Source: Vibrio hangzhouensis (GTDB lineage: Bacteria; Pseudomonadota; Gammaproteobacteria; Enterobacterales; Vibrionaceae). Taken from it: a stretch of DNA of 64,000 nt. How positions within the stretch are numbered: the first letter of the stretch is position 1; each line of letters begins with the position of its first letter. Below the pieces are notes generated by a model, which was given only the letters and a program-made list of their open reading frames with translations, did not search any database and had not been told where the DNA came from. Positions 1 to 7,673 of the stretch are shown here, piece after piece. The stretch spans positions 124,001 through 188,000 of the forward strand of contig NZ_FNVG01000002.1 of assembly GCF_900107935.1 (NCBI RefSeq), read 5' to 3'. The position numbers and the translations under genes were made by a program.

Positions 1-1125
1 GCGATTCACCTTGACTCATTCGAAGAGATCGAAATTGTTGAGCGTATCGCTCGTGAAGTGAAGCCAGCAGAAAAAGTTCGTATCGCCGTACGCTTGAAAG
101 TACTTCCAGAAGAGTTCTTTGATAACTTTACACCTGACGCCTACCCATTCCCTGACTTCAAGGGCGCAATGAAATGGATCAAGTTTGGCCTGCTAAAAGA
201 AGAAGCCAAGAAGATCGTTAATCGCGTTAAAGAAATTGATCTCTTTGAATTCTATGGTTTCCATACTCACTTGGGTCGTTTCTCTAAAGACCCTGCTGGC
301 TGGGATGCACTGTATCGTCAGTATGCACGTGACGTCATCGAAATCTCTCGTGCTTGTGATGTACAACCATTCCAGGTTGATCTCGGCGGTGGTTGGCCAC
401 GTGAGCGTGAGCCAGAAGGTCGCAGTGTTGAAAACCTGATGAACCCTAACACCATCGAAGACTACGCAAAAGTTGTATGTGCGGGAATGCTAGATGAATT
501 CAATCGAGAAGGATTTGAAATCCCTCAGCTATGGCTAGAACCAGGCCGCTATATCGCTGGCAACATTGGTACTCTGCTTACCTCAGTTTACGTGGTAAAA
601 GAAGACCAGGAAATGGACTACAGCTATACCATGGTCGATGCATCAACCTACCTTGCAGTATTGGTTGAATCTCAAGAGTCTAAAAACCCGGTTCTGCCTG
701 CGAACAAGATGACTCAGCCGCTGCTCAACAAGACAACAGAGATTGCTGGACCTATCTGTATTCCATCCATCTGGGAAAGTGGTGCACGCATGCCGAAACT
801 TGAGCCAAAAGATGTGCTCGCAATCATGGATGTCGGTCATTATGCTGAGTCTCAGGCAAGCCAGTTCAACTCATTACCTCGTCCCGCAACCGTATTGGTC
901 AAAGATGGCGAAGCGGAGCTTATCAAACGTGCTGAGACGGTAGAAGATGTGTTTGCAACACAAATTCTTCCTGAGCGTTTGAAGCCTACTGCGCCAGTTA
1001 AAAAGCCGGCGGCTAAAAAAGCACCTGCGAAGAAGGCTCCAGCCAAAAAGGCACCCGCAAAGAAACCAGCGGCTAAAAAGCCGGCCGCGCGCCGAGTTTC
1101 ACGTCGCAGTGCTGATAAAATCTAA
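1..1125 (+). CDS. PLP-dependent decarboxylase, DAP/ornithine decarboxylase (LysA-like) family, 5' end outside window, with Lys/Ala/Pro tail
   Basis: The reading frame is open from base 1, so the N-terminal part, including the PLP lysine, lies outside the window. What remains is the second half of an alanine-racemase-type (fold III) barrel and its C-terminal beta domain. Visible motifs are HTHLGR, DLGGGWP, LEPGRYIAGN (phosphate/substrate binding), ICIPSIWESG (the position of the catalytic Cys loop in this family) and GHYAESQASQFNS. Members decarboxylate diaminopimelate, ornithine or related amino acids in the cytoplasm; the exact substrate cannot be told from this piece. After the enzyme fold, about 45 residues consist of KKPAAKKAP-like repeats ending in RRVSRRS, a histone-H1-like basic tail absent from standard LysA. 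A terminator hairpin follows the stop closely. Confidence 0.85.
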   Translation, partial: AIHLDSFEEIEIVERIAREVKPAEKVRIAVRLKVLPEEFFDNFTPDAYPFPDFKGAMKWIKFGLLKEEAKKIVNRVKEIDLFEFYGFHTHLGRFSKDPAGWDALYRQYARDVIEISRACDVQPFQVDLGGGWPREREPEGRSVENLMNPNTIEDYAKVVCAGMLDEFNREGFEIPQLWLEPGRYIAGNIGTLLTSVYVVKEDQEMDYSYTMVDASTYLAVLVESQESKNPVLPANKMTQPLLNKTTEIAGPICIPSIWESGARMPKLEPKDVLAIMDVGHYAESQASQFNSLPRPATVLVKDGEAELIKRAETVEDVFATQILPERLKPTAPVKKPAAKKAPAKKAPAKKAPAKKPAAKKPAARRVSRRSADKI

Positions 1126-1158
1126 GACCTAAAGTCTAAGACATAGAGAACGAACCTC

Positions 1159-1187
1159 AAAACTCCTGCTATCAGCAGGAGTTTTTT
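1159..1187 (+). terminator. Rho-independent terminator after the decarboxylase
   Basis: A 10-bp stem (AACTCCTGCT / AGCAGGAGTT) with a 3-nt loop is followed by a T-run on the plus strand and preceded by an A-run. It can therefore also serve the convergent alkB gene on the minus strand. Confidence 0.85.
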
Positions 1188-1773
1188 ATGTCTGGATATA
1201 TCGAAAAGTTAAGTTGATTCGGGGCTCAACCTGCCGAGCAGTTTTAGGGACACAATGCACCCAGTGACGTTGTAACTCTCCGGCCATCACCAATAGACTT
1301 CCGGAAGGCAGATCTAACGTGATTTTTTCCTTGGACCTACGGTGCTTCAATAAAAATCGTCGCGTTGCACCAAAGCTGAGTGAAGCAATCACTGGGGTAG
1401 TTCCTAATTCGGGTTCATTGTCACTATGCCAGCCATTAGAATCTTGTCCGCTTCGATATAGGTTCGCTAAAACCGAATTAAACGATGCCTCAGACGCCTG
1501 TTCGCATCGACCTTTTAACTCCTCAAGGCTTGGTGTCCAAGGTAAAGGATCTAAGGTTAAATTGGAGTACTGATAGCTTGCGTCACCATACCACGCTTGC
1601 AATCTCGGTATAGTCACCCACTTACCGAACATCATGATCTTATCTTCGCGCCATTGAAGTTCGCTATTTAGAATGCGAAACCACTCCATTGATTCGAACA
1701 CATCAATAAAATCGGGCAACCATAGCAGCCTGCCGTCCGGTACTTCTGTCCAACTCCCTTGTGCTAATTCCAT
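1186..1773 (-). CDS. AlkB-type 2-oxoglutarate/Fe(II)-dependent dioxygenase
   Basis: The 195-residue protein has the full AlkB core. H116xD118 and H173 (in WVHCVP) are the Fe(II) ligands, and R185/R191 in RINLTFR bind 2-oxoglutarate. The WxH...RxNLTFR arrangement is closer to ALKBH2/3-like bacterial homologues than to the Ada-regulated E. coli AlkB. The family removes alkyl lesions (1-methyladenine, 3-methylcytosine) from DNA or RNA by oxidative demethylation. The ATG at 1771-1773 lies two bases after the stop of an upstream open frame on the same strand. This looks like translational coupling to a gene that is now only a remnant. Confidence 0.88.
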   Translation of the reverse strand: MELAQGSWTEVPDGRLLWLPDFIDVFESMEWFRILNSELQWREDKIMMFGKWVTIPRLQAWYGDASYQYSNLTLDPLPWTPSLEELKGRCEQASEASFNSVLANLYRSGQDSNGWHSDNEPELGTTPVIASLSFGATRRFLLKHRRSKEKITLDLPSGSLLVMAGELQRHWVHCVPKTARQVEPRINLTFRYIQT

Positions 1774-1775
1774 AA

Positions 1776-1937
1776 TTAAAACTCAATGACTTCCCCATCT
1801 TCAGGAATGAACACTTTATCGGATAGATCATGCTTTTCCAGTGATCGACGCAACGTTTCTCGGTCAATGGGGCAGTGGTTTAACACTTCCAAATTGCTAT
1901 ACCTTCGAACAGTGGCGCGCGACCTTCCAAGGCTAAA
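1776..1937 (-). pseudogene. 3' remnant of an unidentified gene (possibly an MBL-fold hydrolase C-terminus)
   Basis: An open frame of 53 codons with no plausible start or ribosome binding site runs into a TAA two bases before the alkB ATG. Its protein-like sequence includes NLEVLNHCPIDRETL and DKVFIPEDGEVIEF, which reminds me of the C-terminal end of metallo-beta-lactamase-fold hydrolases; that identification is weak. The frame stops abruptly next to the 3' end of the lacI gene. The simplest reading is that the 5' part of this alkB-coupled gene was lost when the lacI/PTS module arrived or was rearranged. Confidence 0.4.
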
Positions 1938-1948
1938 CTAAAATCTGT

Positions 1949-2950
1949 TTAGCCGCATGAGCTTCTAACCACCAGTTTTGGCGGGAACACCACGCTTTTG
2001 TAGGGCTGTTTGTCCCCCTCCATTCGCGCGAGAATGATTTCTCCTGCGGCTCGACCAATTTCTCTTGCCGAAACAGAAATGGAAGTCAGTGCTGGGTTGG
2101 TATTCGCCGATTCCGCCACGTCATCAAAACCCACAACCGCGATGTCTTTACCCACGGTTTTACCAAGATCTTTAATCGCTCGCATCACACCAAAAGCGAC
2201 GATATCTTGGTAGCCAATAATTGCGGTAATTTCCGGGTGCTGATCCAATAACTCCCTTGTCACCTTGGCTCCCTCAGAGCGACTCGCTGAACAGCTTCGT
2301 ATGTATCGTTCATTAAATGGAATCCCATGCTCCATCAGCTTTGACATATAACCGCCAAGGCGATGAGAACGTGTTTTCGAGATCTCTAGCCCACCTACAA
2401 AAGCAATATGTTTGTGACCTTTTTTGATCAGGTGTTCCGTCGCCAATTGTAAGCCCATAAAGTTATTGGTACCGACAAAATCAAATTGATCCTCTCCAAT
2501 AGGCCGGACGGTTAACACTATCGGAAACCCACGGCTTTGCACTGTCTGCAAAAAGTCCAGATTGGTTTCCATCGCCGGGCACATGACTACGCCACCAGCG
2601 TTCTGGCTCAACAACGAATCAATGAACTTGCTTTGACGCTCAACGCTCTCTTCAGCATTCGCGAGAAACAGTAACGAATCTTGCTCTTCAAGATAATGGC
2701 TAAGCCCTGCGATCATTTCAGAGAAAAAGGGGTTGGTGATATCAGGTGTGACGAGCCCGACTAGGTTACTGCGCTTATGTCGCAGGTTAGCCGCTGCCTG
2801 ATTGTAAACATAACCAAGCTCCTTAACCGCCTCTAATACTCGCTCACGCGTGGTCGCCGAAATTCGCCCTTTGTTAGTCAATACCATGGACACGGTCGCG
2901 GTGGAAACGCCGCAATGCTTAGCCACGTCCGCAATGGTTGCTTTCGCCAT
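1949..2950 (-). CDS. LacI-family repressor of the divergent mannose-family PTS operon
   Basis: The 333-residue protein has an N-terminal LacI helix-turn-helix (TIADVAKHCGVSTATVSMVL, residues 5-24) and hinge helix (NQAAANLRHKRSN). A periplasmic-binding-protein-like ligand domain follows, starting at GLVTPDITNPFF. It is transcribed away from the PTS operon. The 242-bp shared intergenic region holds two palindromes built on GTTAAC/GATTAAC and several further half sites, the pattern expected of its operators. The inducer is presumably a sugar or sugar phosphate handled by the operon. Family assignment is sure; the regulated target is inferred from position and operators. Confidence 0.9.
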   Translation of the reverse strand: MAKATIADVAKHCGVSTATVSMVLTNKGRISATTRERVLEAVKELGYVYNQAAANLRHKRSNLVGLVTPDITNPFFSEMIAGLSHYLEEQDSLLFLANAEESVERQSKFIDSLLSQNAGGVVMCPAMETNLDFLQTVQSRGFPIVLTVRPIGEDQFDFVGTNNFMGLQLATEHLIKKGHKHIAFVGGLEISKTRSHRLGGYMSKLMEHGIPFNERYIRSCSASRSEGAKVTRELLDQHPEITAIIGYQDIVAFGVMRAIKDLGKTVGKDIAVVGFDDVAESANTNPALTSISVSAREIGRAAGEIILARMEGDKQPYKSVVFPPKLVVRSSCG

Positions 2951-3012
2951 ATTGAACTCCAGTAAAAGAAATTGGCACCAGTTATAGCGACTTTCTTATC
3001 TGATTAAAATAA

Positions 3013-3028
3013 GGTTAATCGATTAACC
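3013..3028. promoter_or_regulatory. LacI-type operator, perfect 16-bp palindrome
   Basis: GGTTAATCGATTAACC is a perfect palindrome with the central CG step usual for LacI-family operators. It lies about 60 bp upstream of the lacI start, so it is well placed for autoregulation. Confidence 0.65.
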
Positions 3029-3113
3029 TAAACAATGGACATTTATCGTCATGATTATGTGATTAACTACAAAAATGCCCGTCCAAATAAGGGTTAACAA
3101 CTGCTAAATGAGT

Positions 3114-3182
3114 GGTTAACCGCGTTAACCTATTTGTTAGTTGATTAACTGAGTGATTAGACTGTAGTCAAATGATTAACTC
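3114..3182. promoter_or_regulatory. Second LacI-type operator cluster in front of the PTS operon
   Basis: GGTTAAC-CGC-GTTAACC (3114-3130) is followed by GATTAACT words near 3142 and 3173. A further GTTAAC half site lies just upstream near 3092. A candidate promoter uses TTGATT (3141-3146) and TGTAGT (3163-3168) with a 16-bp spacer, so one half site overlaps the -35 hexamer. The last half site abuts the ribosome binding site AAGGTGA of the first operon gene. Promoter placement is a guess; the repeated operator word is seen directly. Confidence 0.55.
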
Positions 3183-3192
3183 AAGGTGATGT

Positions 3193-4953
3193 ATGAAGTA
3201 CCTATCTGGTCAATCCAATTATGACAAGTTTCCAAATGTAGAAGTGAAGGGCTTTGATCACGCTGCCGTTCGCGGTTGGAACAGTATCGTCAACACAATT
3301 GAACAACGCATTCAGGGCCAAGATAAACATATTTTGGTGATCGACACCTATCATGGCGTCAATCACAACGAGCTCCTCGACCAGCTTGTTGCACCGCTCT
3401 CCCCCGCTTTAGTGGTGTCAATGGACGATGCGAAATACTCCGAAGAACATATCTTCGCCATGTTAGAACGTAACATTACCAACGACCGAGTATTTGGCGT
3501 CATTGCACCACACAAGCTGGACGAGTTTTTTGACAGCAAGAAGCTACAAGATCTTAAACAAACCGTTAGCGATGCCGATTCTGGTTTGATCGTCGTTATG
3601 GGTCATGGCGCTAGGTTGGTCGCTGAAGGCGATACCTTTGTTTACGCGGATTTAGCCCGTTGGGAAATTCAGCAACGCTTCCGCCGTGGCGAACTGGGTA
3701 ACTGGGGTGCGGAAAACTACAACGAAGACGTCTTGCGTAAGTACAAGCGTTCCTTCTTTATAGAATGGCGTGTCTTCGACCGCTACAAGACCAAGCTGTT
3801 GTCTGACGTTGATTTTCTATTAGACACCAACACCGCTTTTGACCCTAAGATGGTGTCTGGCGAAGCATTTTATGCTGGTCTGATACAAGCAACAACTCAA
3901 CCATTTAGACTGGTACCTTTCTTTGACCCTGGGGTTTGGGGCGGTCAATGGATGAGAGAAGTCTGCGACCTAGACCAAGACAAGCCAAACTATGCATGGT
4001 GTTTTGACTGCGTTCCTGAAGAAAACAGCCTACTGCTTAAATATGGTGACGTTGTTGTTGAAATTCCATCGCAAGACTTGGTATTAACACAACCGCGCGC
4101 TCTCTTAGGTGACAGTGTCCATGCACGCTTTGGCGCCGAGTTCCCAATCAGATTCGACTTCCTCGATACCATGCAAGGTCAGCATCTGAGTCTGCAAGTA
4201 CACCCTCTAACGGAATACATTCAGAACGAATTTGGGATGCACTATACCCAAGACGAGAGCTATTACATGTTAGACGCTGGAGAAAAAGCCAGTGTGTACC
4301 TTGGCACTAAGTCTGGCATCAACCCAGATGAAATGATGGATGATTTATATGCAGCGCAGCGCGGCGAAAAGTCATTCGATGATGAGCGCTTTATCAATCA
4401 ATTCCCAGCGAAAAAGCACGACCATTTCTTAATCCCGGCTGGCACTATTCACTGCTCGGGCTCCGACTCTATGGTGCTTGAAATCAGTGCAACCCCATAC
4501 ATCTTCACGTTCAAACTGTGGGATTGGGATCGTCTGGGGCTTGATGGCCTGCCACGTCCTGTTCACTTAGACCATGGCAAAGAAGTCATTCAGTGGGAAC
4601 GCAACACGGAATGGTGTCAGGAGCACTTAGTTAACGCCATTACACCAATCGCAGAAGGCGAAGGCTGGAGAGAAGAGAAAACAGGTCTGCATGAGCGCGA
4701 GTTTATCGAAACCCGACGCCACTGGTTCAGCCAACCCGTTCTTCATAAAACTGAGGGAACCGTCAATGTTCTGAACTTAGTGGAAGGTAAAGAGGCAATT
4801 ATCTTGAGTCCAGACAATAAATTTGAGCCATTTGTTGTTCATTATGCCGAAACCTTCGTTATCCCCGCTCACGTAGACGCTTATGTCATCCAACCATATG
4901 GCGAAAGCGAAGGAAAAGAAATTGCCACTATTAAAGCGTTCGTAAGAGGTTAA
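3193..4953 (+). CDS. Class I mannose-6-phosphate isomerase with an N-terminal kinase-like extension
   Basis: The 586-residue protein is far longer than ordinary ManA (about 390). Residues from about 230 onward are a type I phosphomannose isomerase. The zinc ligands are recognisable as Q335 and H337 (LQVHP), E355 (QDESYY) and H420 (GTIHCSG). This part interconverts mannose 6-phosphate and fructose 6-phosphate. Residues 1-220 are not isomerase. They contain HILVIDTYHGV (46-56), DADSGLIVVMGHGA and YADLARWEIQQRFRRG, which resemble a uridine-kinase-like P-loop fold whose glycine-rich loop has been lost, so it is probably not a working kinase. It is the first gene of the PTS operon, 2 bp before EIIA, with ribosome binding site AAGGTGA. 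The role of the extension is unknown. Confidence 0.85.
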   Translation: MKYLSGQSNYDKFPNVEVKGFDHAAVRGWNSIVNTIEQRIQGQDKHILVIDTYHGVNHNELLDQLVAPLSPALVVSMDDAKYSEEHIFAMLERNITNDRVFGVIAPHKLDEFFDSKKLQDLKQTVSDADSGLIVVMGHGARLVAEGDTFVYADLARWEIQQRFRRGELGNWGAENYNEDVLRKYKRSFFIEWRVFDRYKTKLLSDVDFLLDTNTAFDPKMVSGEAFYAGLIQATTQPFRLVPFFDPGVWGGQWMREVCDLDQDKPNYAWCFDCVPEENSLLLKYGDVVVEIPSQDLVLTQPRALLGDSVHARFGAEFPIRFDFLDTMQGQHLSLQVHPLTEYIQNEFGMHYTQDESYYMLDAGEKASVYLGTKSGINPDEMMDDLYAAQRGEKSFDDERFINQFPAKKHDHFLIPAGTIHCSGSDSMVLEISATPYIFTFKLWDWDRLGLDGLPRPVHLDHGKEVIQWERNTEWCQEHLVNAITPIAEGEGWREEKTGLHEREFIETRRHWFSQPVLHKTEGTVNVLNLVEGKEAIILSPDNKFEPFVVHYAETFVIPAHVDAYVIQPYGESEGKEIATIKAFVRG

Positions 4954-4955
4954 CC

Positions 4956-5384
4956 ATGCTCCATTTTATCGTAGCCAGTCACGGTCCATTAGCCACTGCA
5001 CTCATCAGCAGTGCCAACATGGTATTTGGCGAACTCAGTAACACGACTGCGATCTGTCTCACCGAAGAGGGAGGCATCGAGCAATTTAAACAGGATTTCC
5101 ATCATGAAATCACGGCAATAGCACCCAATGTTGACGGCATTGTCGTGCTATGCGATTTGGAATGCGGCACGCCCTACAACGTTGCCTGCACTTACGCATT
5201 CAACCCGGATTTCAATCCAAAGGTTGAAGTCGTAACTGGGGTGAATTTCCCAACACTTTTAATGACGGCAGACTTTGTTGAAGAGAAGGACGCTTCGTCC
5301 GTTGCAACAACCTTGCAACAGGAAGCGCTAAAAACGGTTGTCGTTGCCAAGCCAGTAGAGCTGGCACAAGAAGACGATTTTTAA
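4956..5384 (+). CDS. PTS mannose/fructose/sorbose-family EIIA component
   Basis: The 142-residue protein is a mannose-class EIIA. The phosphorylated histidine is H9 in FIVASHGPLA, and the GIVVLCDLECGTPYNVA segment matches the conserved D-x-x-x-G-S/T-P-x-N loop of ManX-type IIA domains. It receives phosphate from HPr and passes it to EIIB. It stands as a free protein rather than the IIAB fusion of E. coli ManX. It starts 2 bp after the isomerase stop, indicating tight translational coupling. Confidence 0.92.
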   Translation: MLHFIVASHGPLATALISSANMVFGELSNTTAICLTEEGGIEQFKQDFHHEITAIAPNVDGIVVLCDLECGTPYNVACTYAFNPDFNPKVEVVTGVNFPTLLMTADFVEEKDASSVATTLQQEALKTVVVAKPVELAQEDDF

Positions 5385-5395
5385 GGAGAAACACT

Positions 5396-5890
5396 ATGGC
5401 TATTTCGTTTGTGCGTATCGACGACCGCGTTATCCATGGACAGTTAATGACTCGTTGGGCTAAAGAGCTCCCTTGTGATGGCATCGTAGCTATTGACGAT
5501 GCAGTAGCAGCCGACCCGTTACTATCACAAGTCATGAAGGGCGCCGTAACCGACGTTAAAGTTTGGCTATTTGATACCGCGACCGCCGTCAGCAAGCTAC
5601 CTAAGGTGATCGCCAGCGACAAGAAGTATTTCGTCATCGCGAAATCTCCGGTCACGCTACGCCGTATTCGTGAAGCAGGTATTAGCCTTGAGAACCTCAA
5701 TAACAAAATTAATGTTGGCCCAATGAGCGCTCGAGAAGGCACAACCACAATTGGCGGCAACCAGTGCGTCAACCAAGAAGAAATCTCTGCATTTAACTAC
5801 CTCTCTGATGACGGTCACCACATCGATTTCAGATTGGTACCTGATGCCAGCTCCTACACCTGGAAAGATGCACTGCAAAAACTGAAATAA
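5396..5890 (+). CDS. PTS mannose/fructose/sorbose-family EIIB component
   Basis: The 164-residue EIIB has the family signature VRIDDRVIHGQLMTRW with H14 as the phosphorylated histidine; a good AAGGAG ribosome binding site precedes the ATG. The full length and the C-terminal DASSYTWKDAL end match free EIIB subunits of the mannose class. It transfers phosphate from EIIA to the sugar carried by the EIIC/EIID pair. An 80-bp gap with a strong hairpin separates it from EIIC. Confidence 0.93.
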   Translation: MAISFVRIDDRVIHGQLMTRWAKELPCDGIVAIDDAVAADPLLSQVMKGAVTDVKVWLFDTATAVSKLPKVIASDKKYFVIAKSPVTLRRIREAGISLENLNNKINVGPMSAREGTTTIGGNQCVNQEEISAFNYLSDDGHHIDFRLVPDASSYTWKDALQKLK

Positions 5891-5902
5891 CTAAAAAACA
5901 AC

Positions 5903-5940
5903 CTCCACTTTTGACATGCGTTTTTATCTCAAAAGTGGAG
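5903..5940 (+). other. Intercistronic hairpin between EIIB and EIIC
   Basis: CTCCACTTTTGA and TCAAAAGTGGAG form a perfect 12-bp stem around a 14-nt loop. No T-run follows, so it is more likely an mRNA-processing or stabilising element, or a small-RNA target site, than a terminator. Confidence 0.6.
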
Positions 5941-5970
5941 TAACTAATACGTGAGCTAAAGGATGACATT

Positions 5971-6774
5971 ATGTTTATAGAAGCAGTATTTATCGGGATA
6001 CTCTGCTATCTCGGTGCCCTCTCTACCCCCTGGTTACTTGGATTGACCGGTGGTTGGTACACCATCACTCGACCACTCGTCTCCGGCATGTTAGTCGGTA
6101 TCATCTTAGGAGATATTCAAACTGGCATCATGGTCGGTGTGGCGGTGCAAGCCGTTTACATCGCAATGGTGACACCTGGCGGCTCTATGCCAGCCGACCT
6201 TAACTTTGTCGCCTACCCTGCAGTGGCGCTGGGCATCATGTCTGGACAGGGCGTGGAAGTCGCTGTGGCTATCGCCGCGACCATAGGTATCGCTGGCACC
6301 ATTATCTTCAACTTTATGATGGTCATTAATTCCTACTGGAACCATAGAGCAGATTTGGCAATAGAGGCTGGAGACGAGAAAGGCGTGTACATGAACTCGG
6401 CCATTTATCCTCAGGTCACGAACTTCTTAATGCGCTTTGTTCCAACCTTTATCGCCGTTTACTTTGGTAATCAATACATCGAAGGGTTTATGGCCAGCCT
6501 ACCGGATATGGTGATTGACACCATGACGGTTTTAGGTGGCATCTTGCCTGCTGTCGGTATCGCGATTCTGCTAAAACAGATCATCAAAGAGTCAACGATG
6601 CTGATTTATTTCCTAGTCGGTTTCGTTGGCATCGTATTCCTAAACCTCAACATGGTGGGTTTAGTAATGATTGGGGCGTTATTTGCGCTACTTCATTACA
6701 ACTACAAACCAGAGCCCCAAACTGCTAACGCTGCACCCGTTCAACAGGCTGATGATGACGAGGATGAATTCTAA
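5971..6774 (+). CDS. PTS mannose-family EIIC, sugar-conducting membrane subunit
   Basis: The 267-residue hydrophobic protein has the EIIC pattern of the mannose class. The N-terminal helices are followed by PLVSGMLVGIILGDIQTGIMVG and VTPGGSMPADLNFVAYPAVALGI, the conserved substrate-site region. The C-terminus is unusually acidic (DDDEDEF), a tail not needed for transport. It forms the transmembrane sugar channel together with EIID, whose ATG overlaps the EIIC stop by one base. Confidence 0.93.
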   Translation: MFIEAVFIGILCYLGALSTPWLLGLTGGWYTITRPLVSGMLVGIILGDIQTGIMVGVAVQAVYIAMVTPGGSMPADLNFVAYPAVALGIMSGQGVEVAVAIAATIGIAGTIIFNFMMVINSYWNHRADLAIEAGDEKGVYMNSAIYPQVTNFLMRFVPTFIAVYFGNQYIEGFMASLPDMVIDTMTVLGGILPAVGIAILLKQIIKESTMLIYFLVGFVGIVFLNLNMVGLVMIGALFALLHYNYKPEPQTANAAPVQQADDDEDEF

Positions 6775-7622
6775 TGACTGCACAACACAATAAAATTGGT
6801 ACCGATATCGAAGCCAAAGTCACACTCGACAAAAAAGATCTGACGAAATGCTGGCGTGCATGGATGATGTACAACCTATCATCGATGAGTTTTGAACGCT
6901 TGGAGTCCTTTGGCTTCTGTCTAGGTATGATGCCTGCTTTGAAAAAGCTCTATCCTAACCAAGAAGACCGCCAAGAAGCGATGAAGCGTCATGCGTCATT
7001 TTACAACACCGAGCCACAGTTGGGTGCCATCATCAACGGTATGGCTGTGGGTATGGAAGAGAAGAAAGCCAACGGCGAACCTATTGATGGCGAAACCATC
7101 AACACGCTCAAAGTCGGTTTGATGGGACCAGTCGCTGGTATTGGCGATTCCATGATTCCGGGTATGTTGGTACCCATCTTACTCAGTATCGGTATGGCGC
7201 TTGCGGCCGGCGGCAGCATGTTAGGCCCTATCTTCTACATTGTGGCGTTTAATGCGATTGCCATCATCGGCTCTTATCAACTATTTATGAAAGGCTACAA
7301 GATGGGCGCTGGCTCAGTTGAGATGCTTGTTAGCCACCGTTCAACCAAGATCCGTGAAGCGTTATCGTTATTAGGTGTCTTTGTCATGGGTGGTGTCGCG
7401 GCCAGTTACGTCAATCTGGGCACAGGGCTTGAGTTTGCAACCAAAGACGGTGTCGACATCAACGTGCAAATGATGCTCGACGGAATTTTCCCTAAATTGC
7501 TACCACTGGTTGTAGTCCTGGGTACCTGGTTTGCGATGGCGAAAAAGGGGCTCAGTCCGGTAAAAGCGATGCTTTCGCTTGTGGTTCTTTCCTTCATCGG
7601 TGTCGCTATCGGTATTTTCTAA
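6774..7622 (+). CDS. PTS mannose-family EIID membrane subunit
   Basis: The 282-residue protein carries EIID hallmarks: FERLESFGFCLGMMPALKKLYP, RHASFYNTEPQLGAIINGMAVGMEE, LKVGLMGPVAGIGDSMIPGML and a hydrophobic C-terminal half. EIID is found only in mannose-class PTS and forms the membrane complex with EIIC. The stop/start overlap (TAATG) with EIIC implies translational coupling. A short hairpin follows before the epimerase gene. Confidence 0.94.
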   Translation: MTAQHNKIGTDIEAKVTLDKKDLTKCWRAWMMYNLSSMSFERLESFGFCLGMMPALKKLYPNQEDRQEAMKRHASFYNTEPQLGAIINGMAVGMEEKKANGEPIDGETINTLKVGLMGPVAGIGDSMIPGMLVPILLSIGMALAAGGSMLGPIFYIVAFNAIAIIGSYQLFMKGYKMGAGSVEMLVSHRSTKIREALSLLGVFVMGGVAASYVNLGTGLEFATKDGVDINVQMMLDGIFPKLLPLVVVLGTWFAMAKKGLSPVKAMLSLVVLSFIGVAIGIF

Positions 7623-7635
7623 CTTTTCAATATTT

Positions 7636-7656
7636 AGGGCACTCGTCGAGTGCCCT
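7636..7656 (+). other. Intercistronic hairpin between EIID and the epimerase gene
   Basis: AGGGCACT / AGTGCCCT form a tight stem with a CGTCG loop. It is followed by CTACTCTTTGG rather than a clean T-run, so partial termination or 3'-end protection of the PTS message is possible. Confidence 0.55.
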
Positions 7657-7673
7657 ACTCTTTGGAGCAAACC

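Noticed and set aside
5212..5772. Long minus-strand frame opposite the PTS EIIA/EIIB genes
   Set aside because: Both plus-strand genes carry intact phosphorylation motifs; the opposite frame is an antisense shadow.
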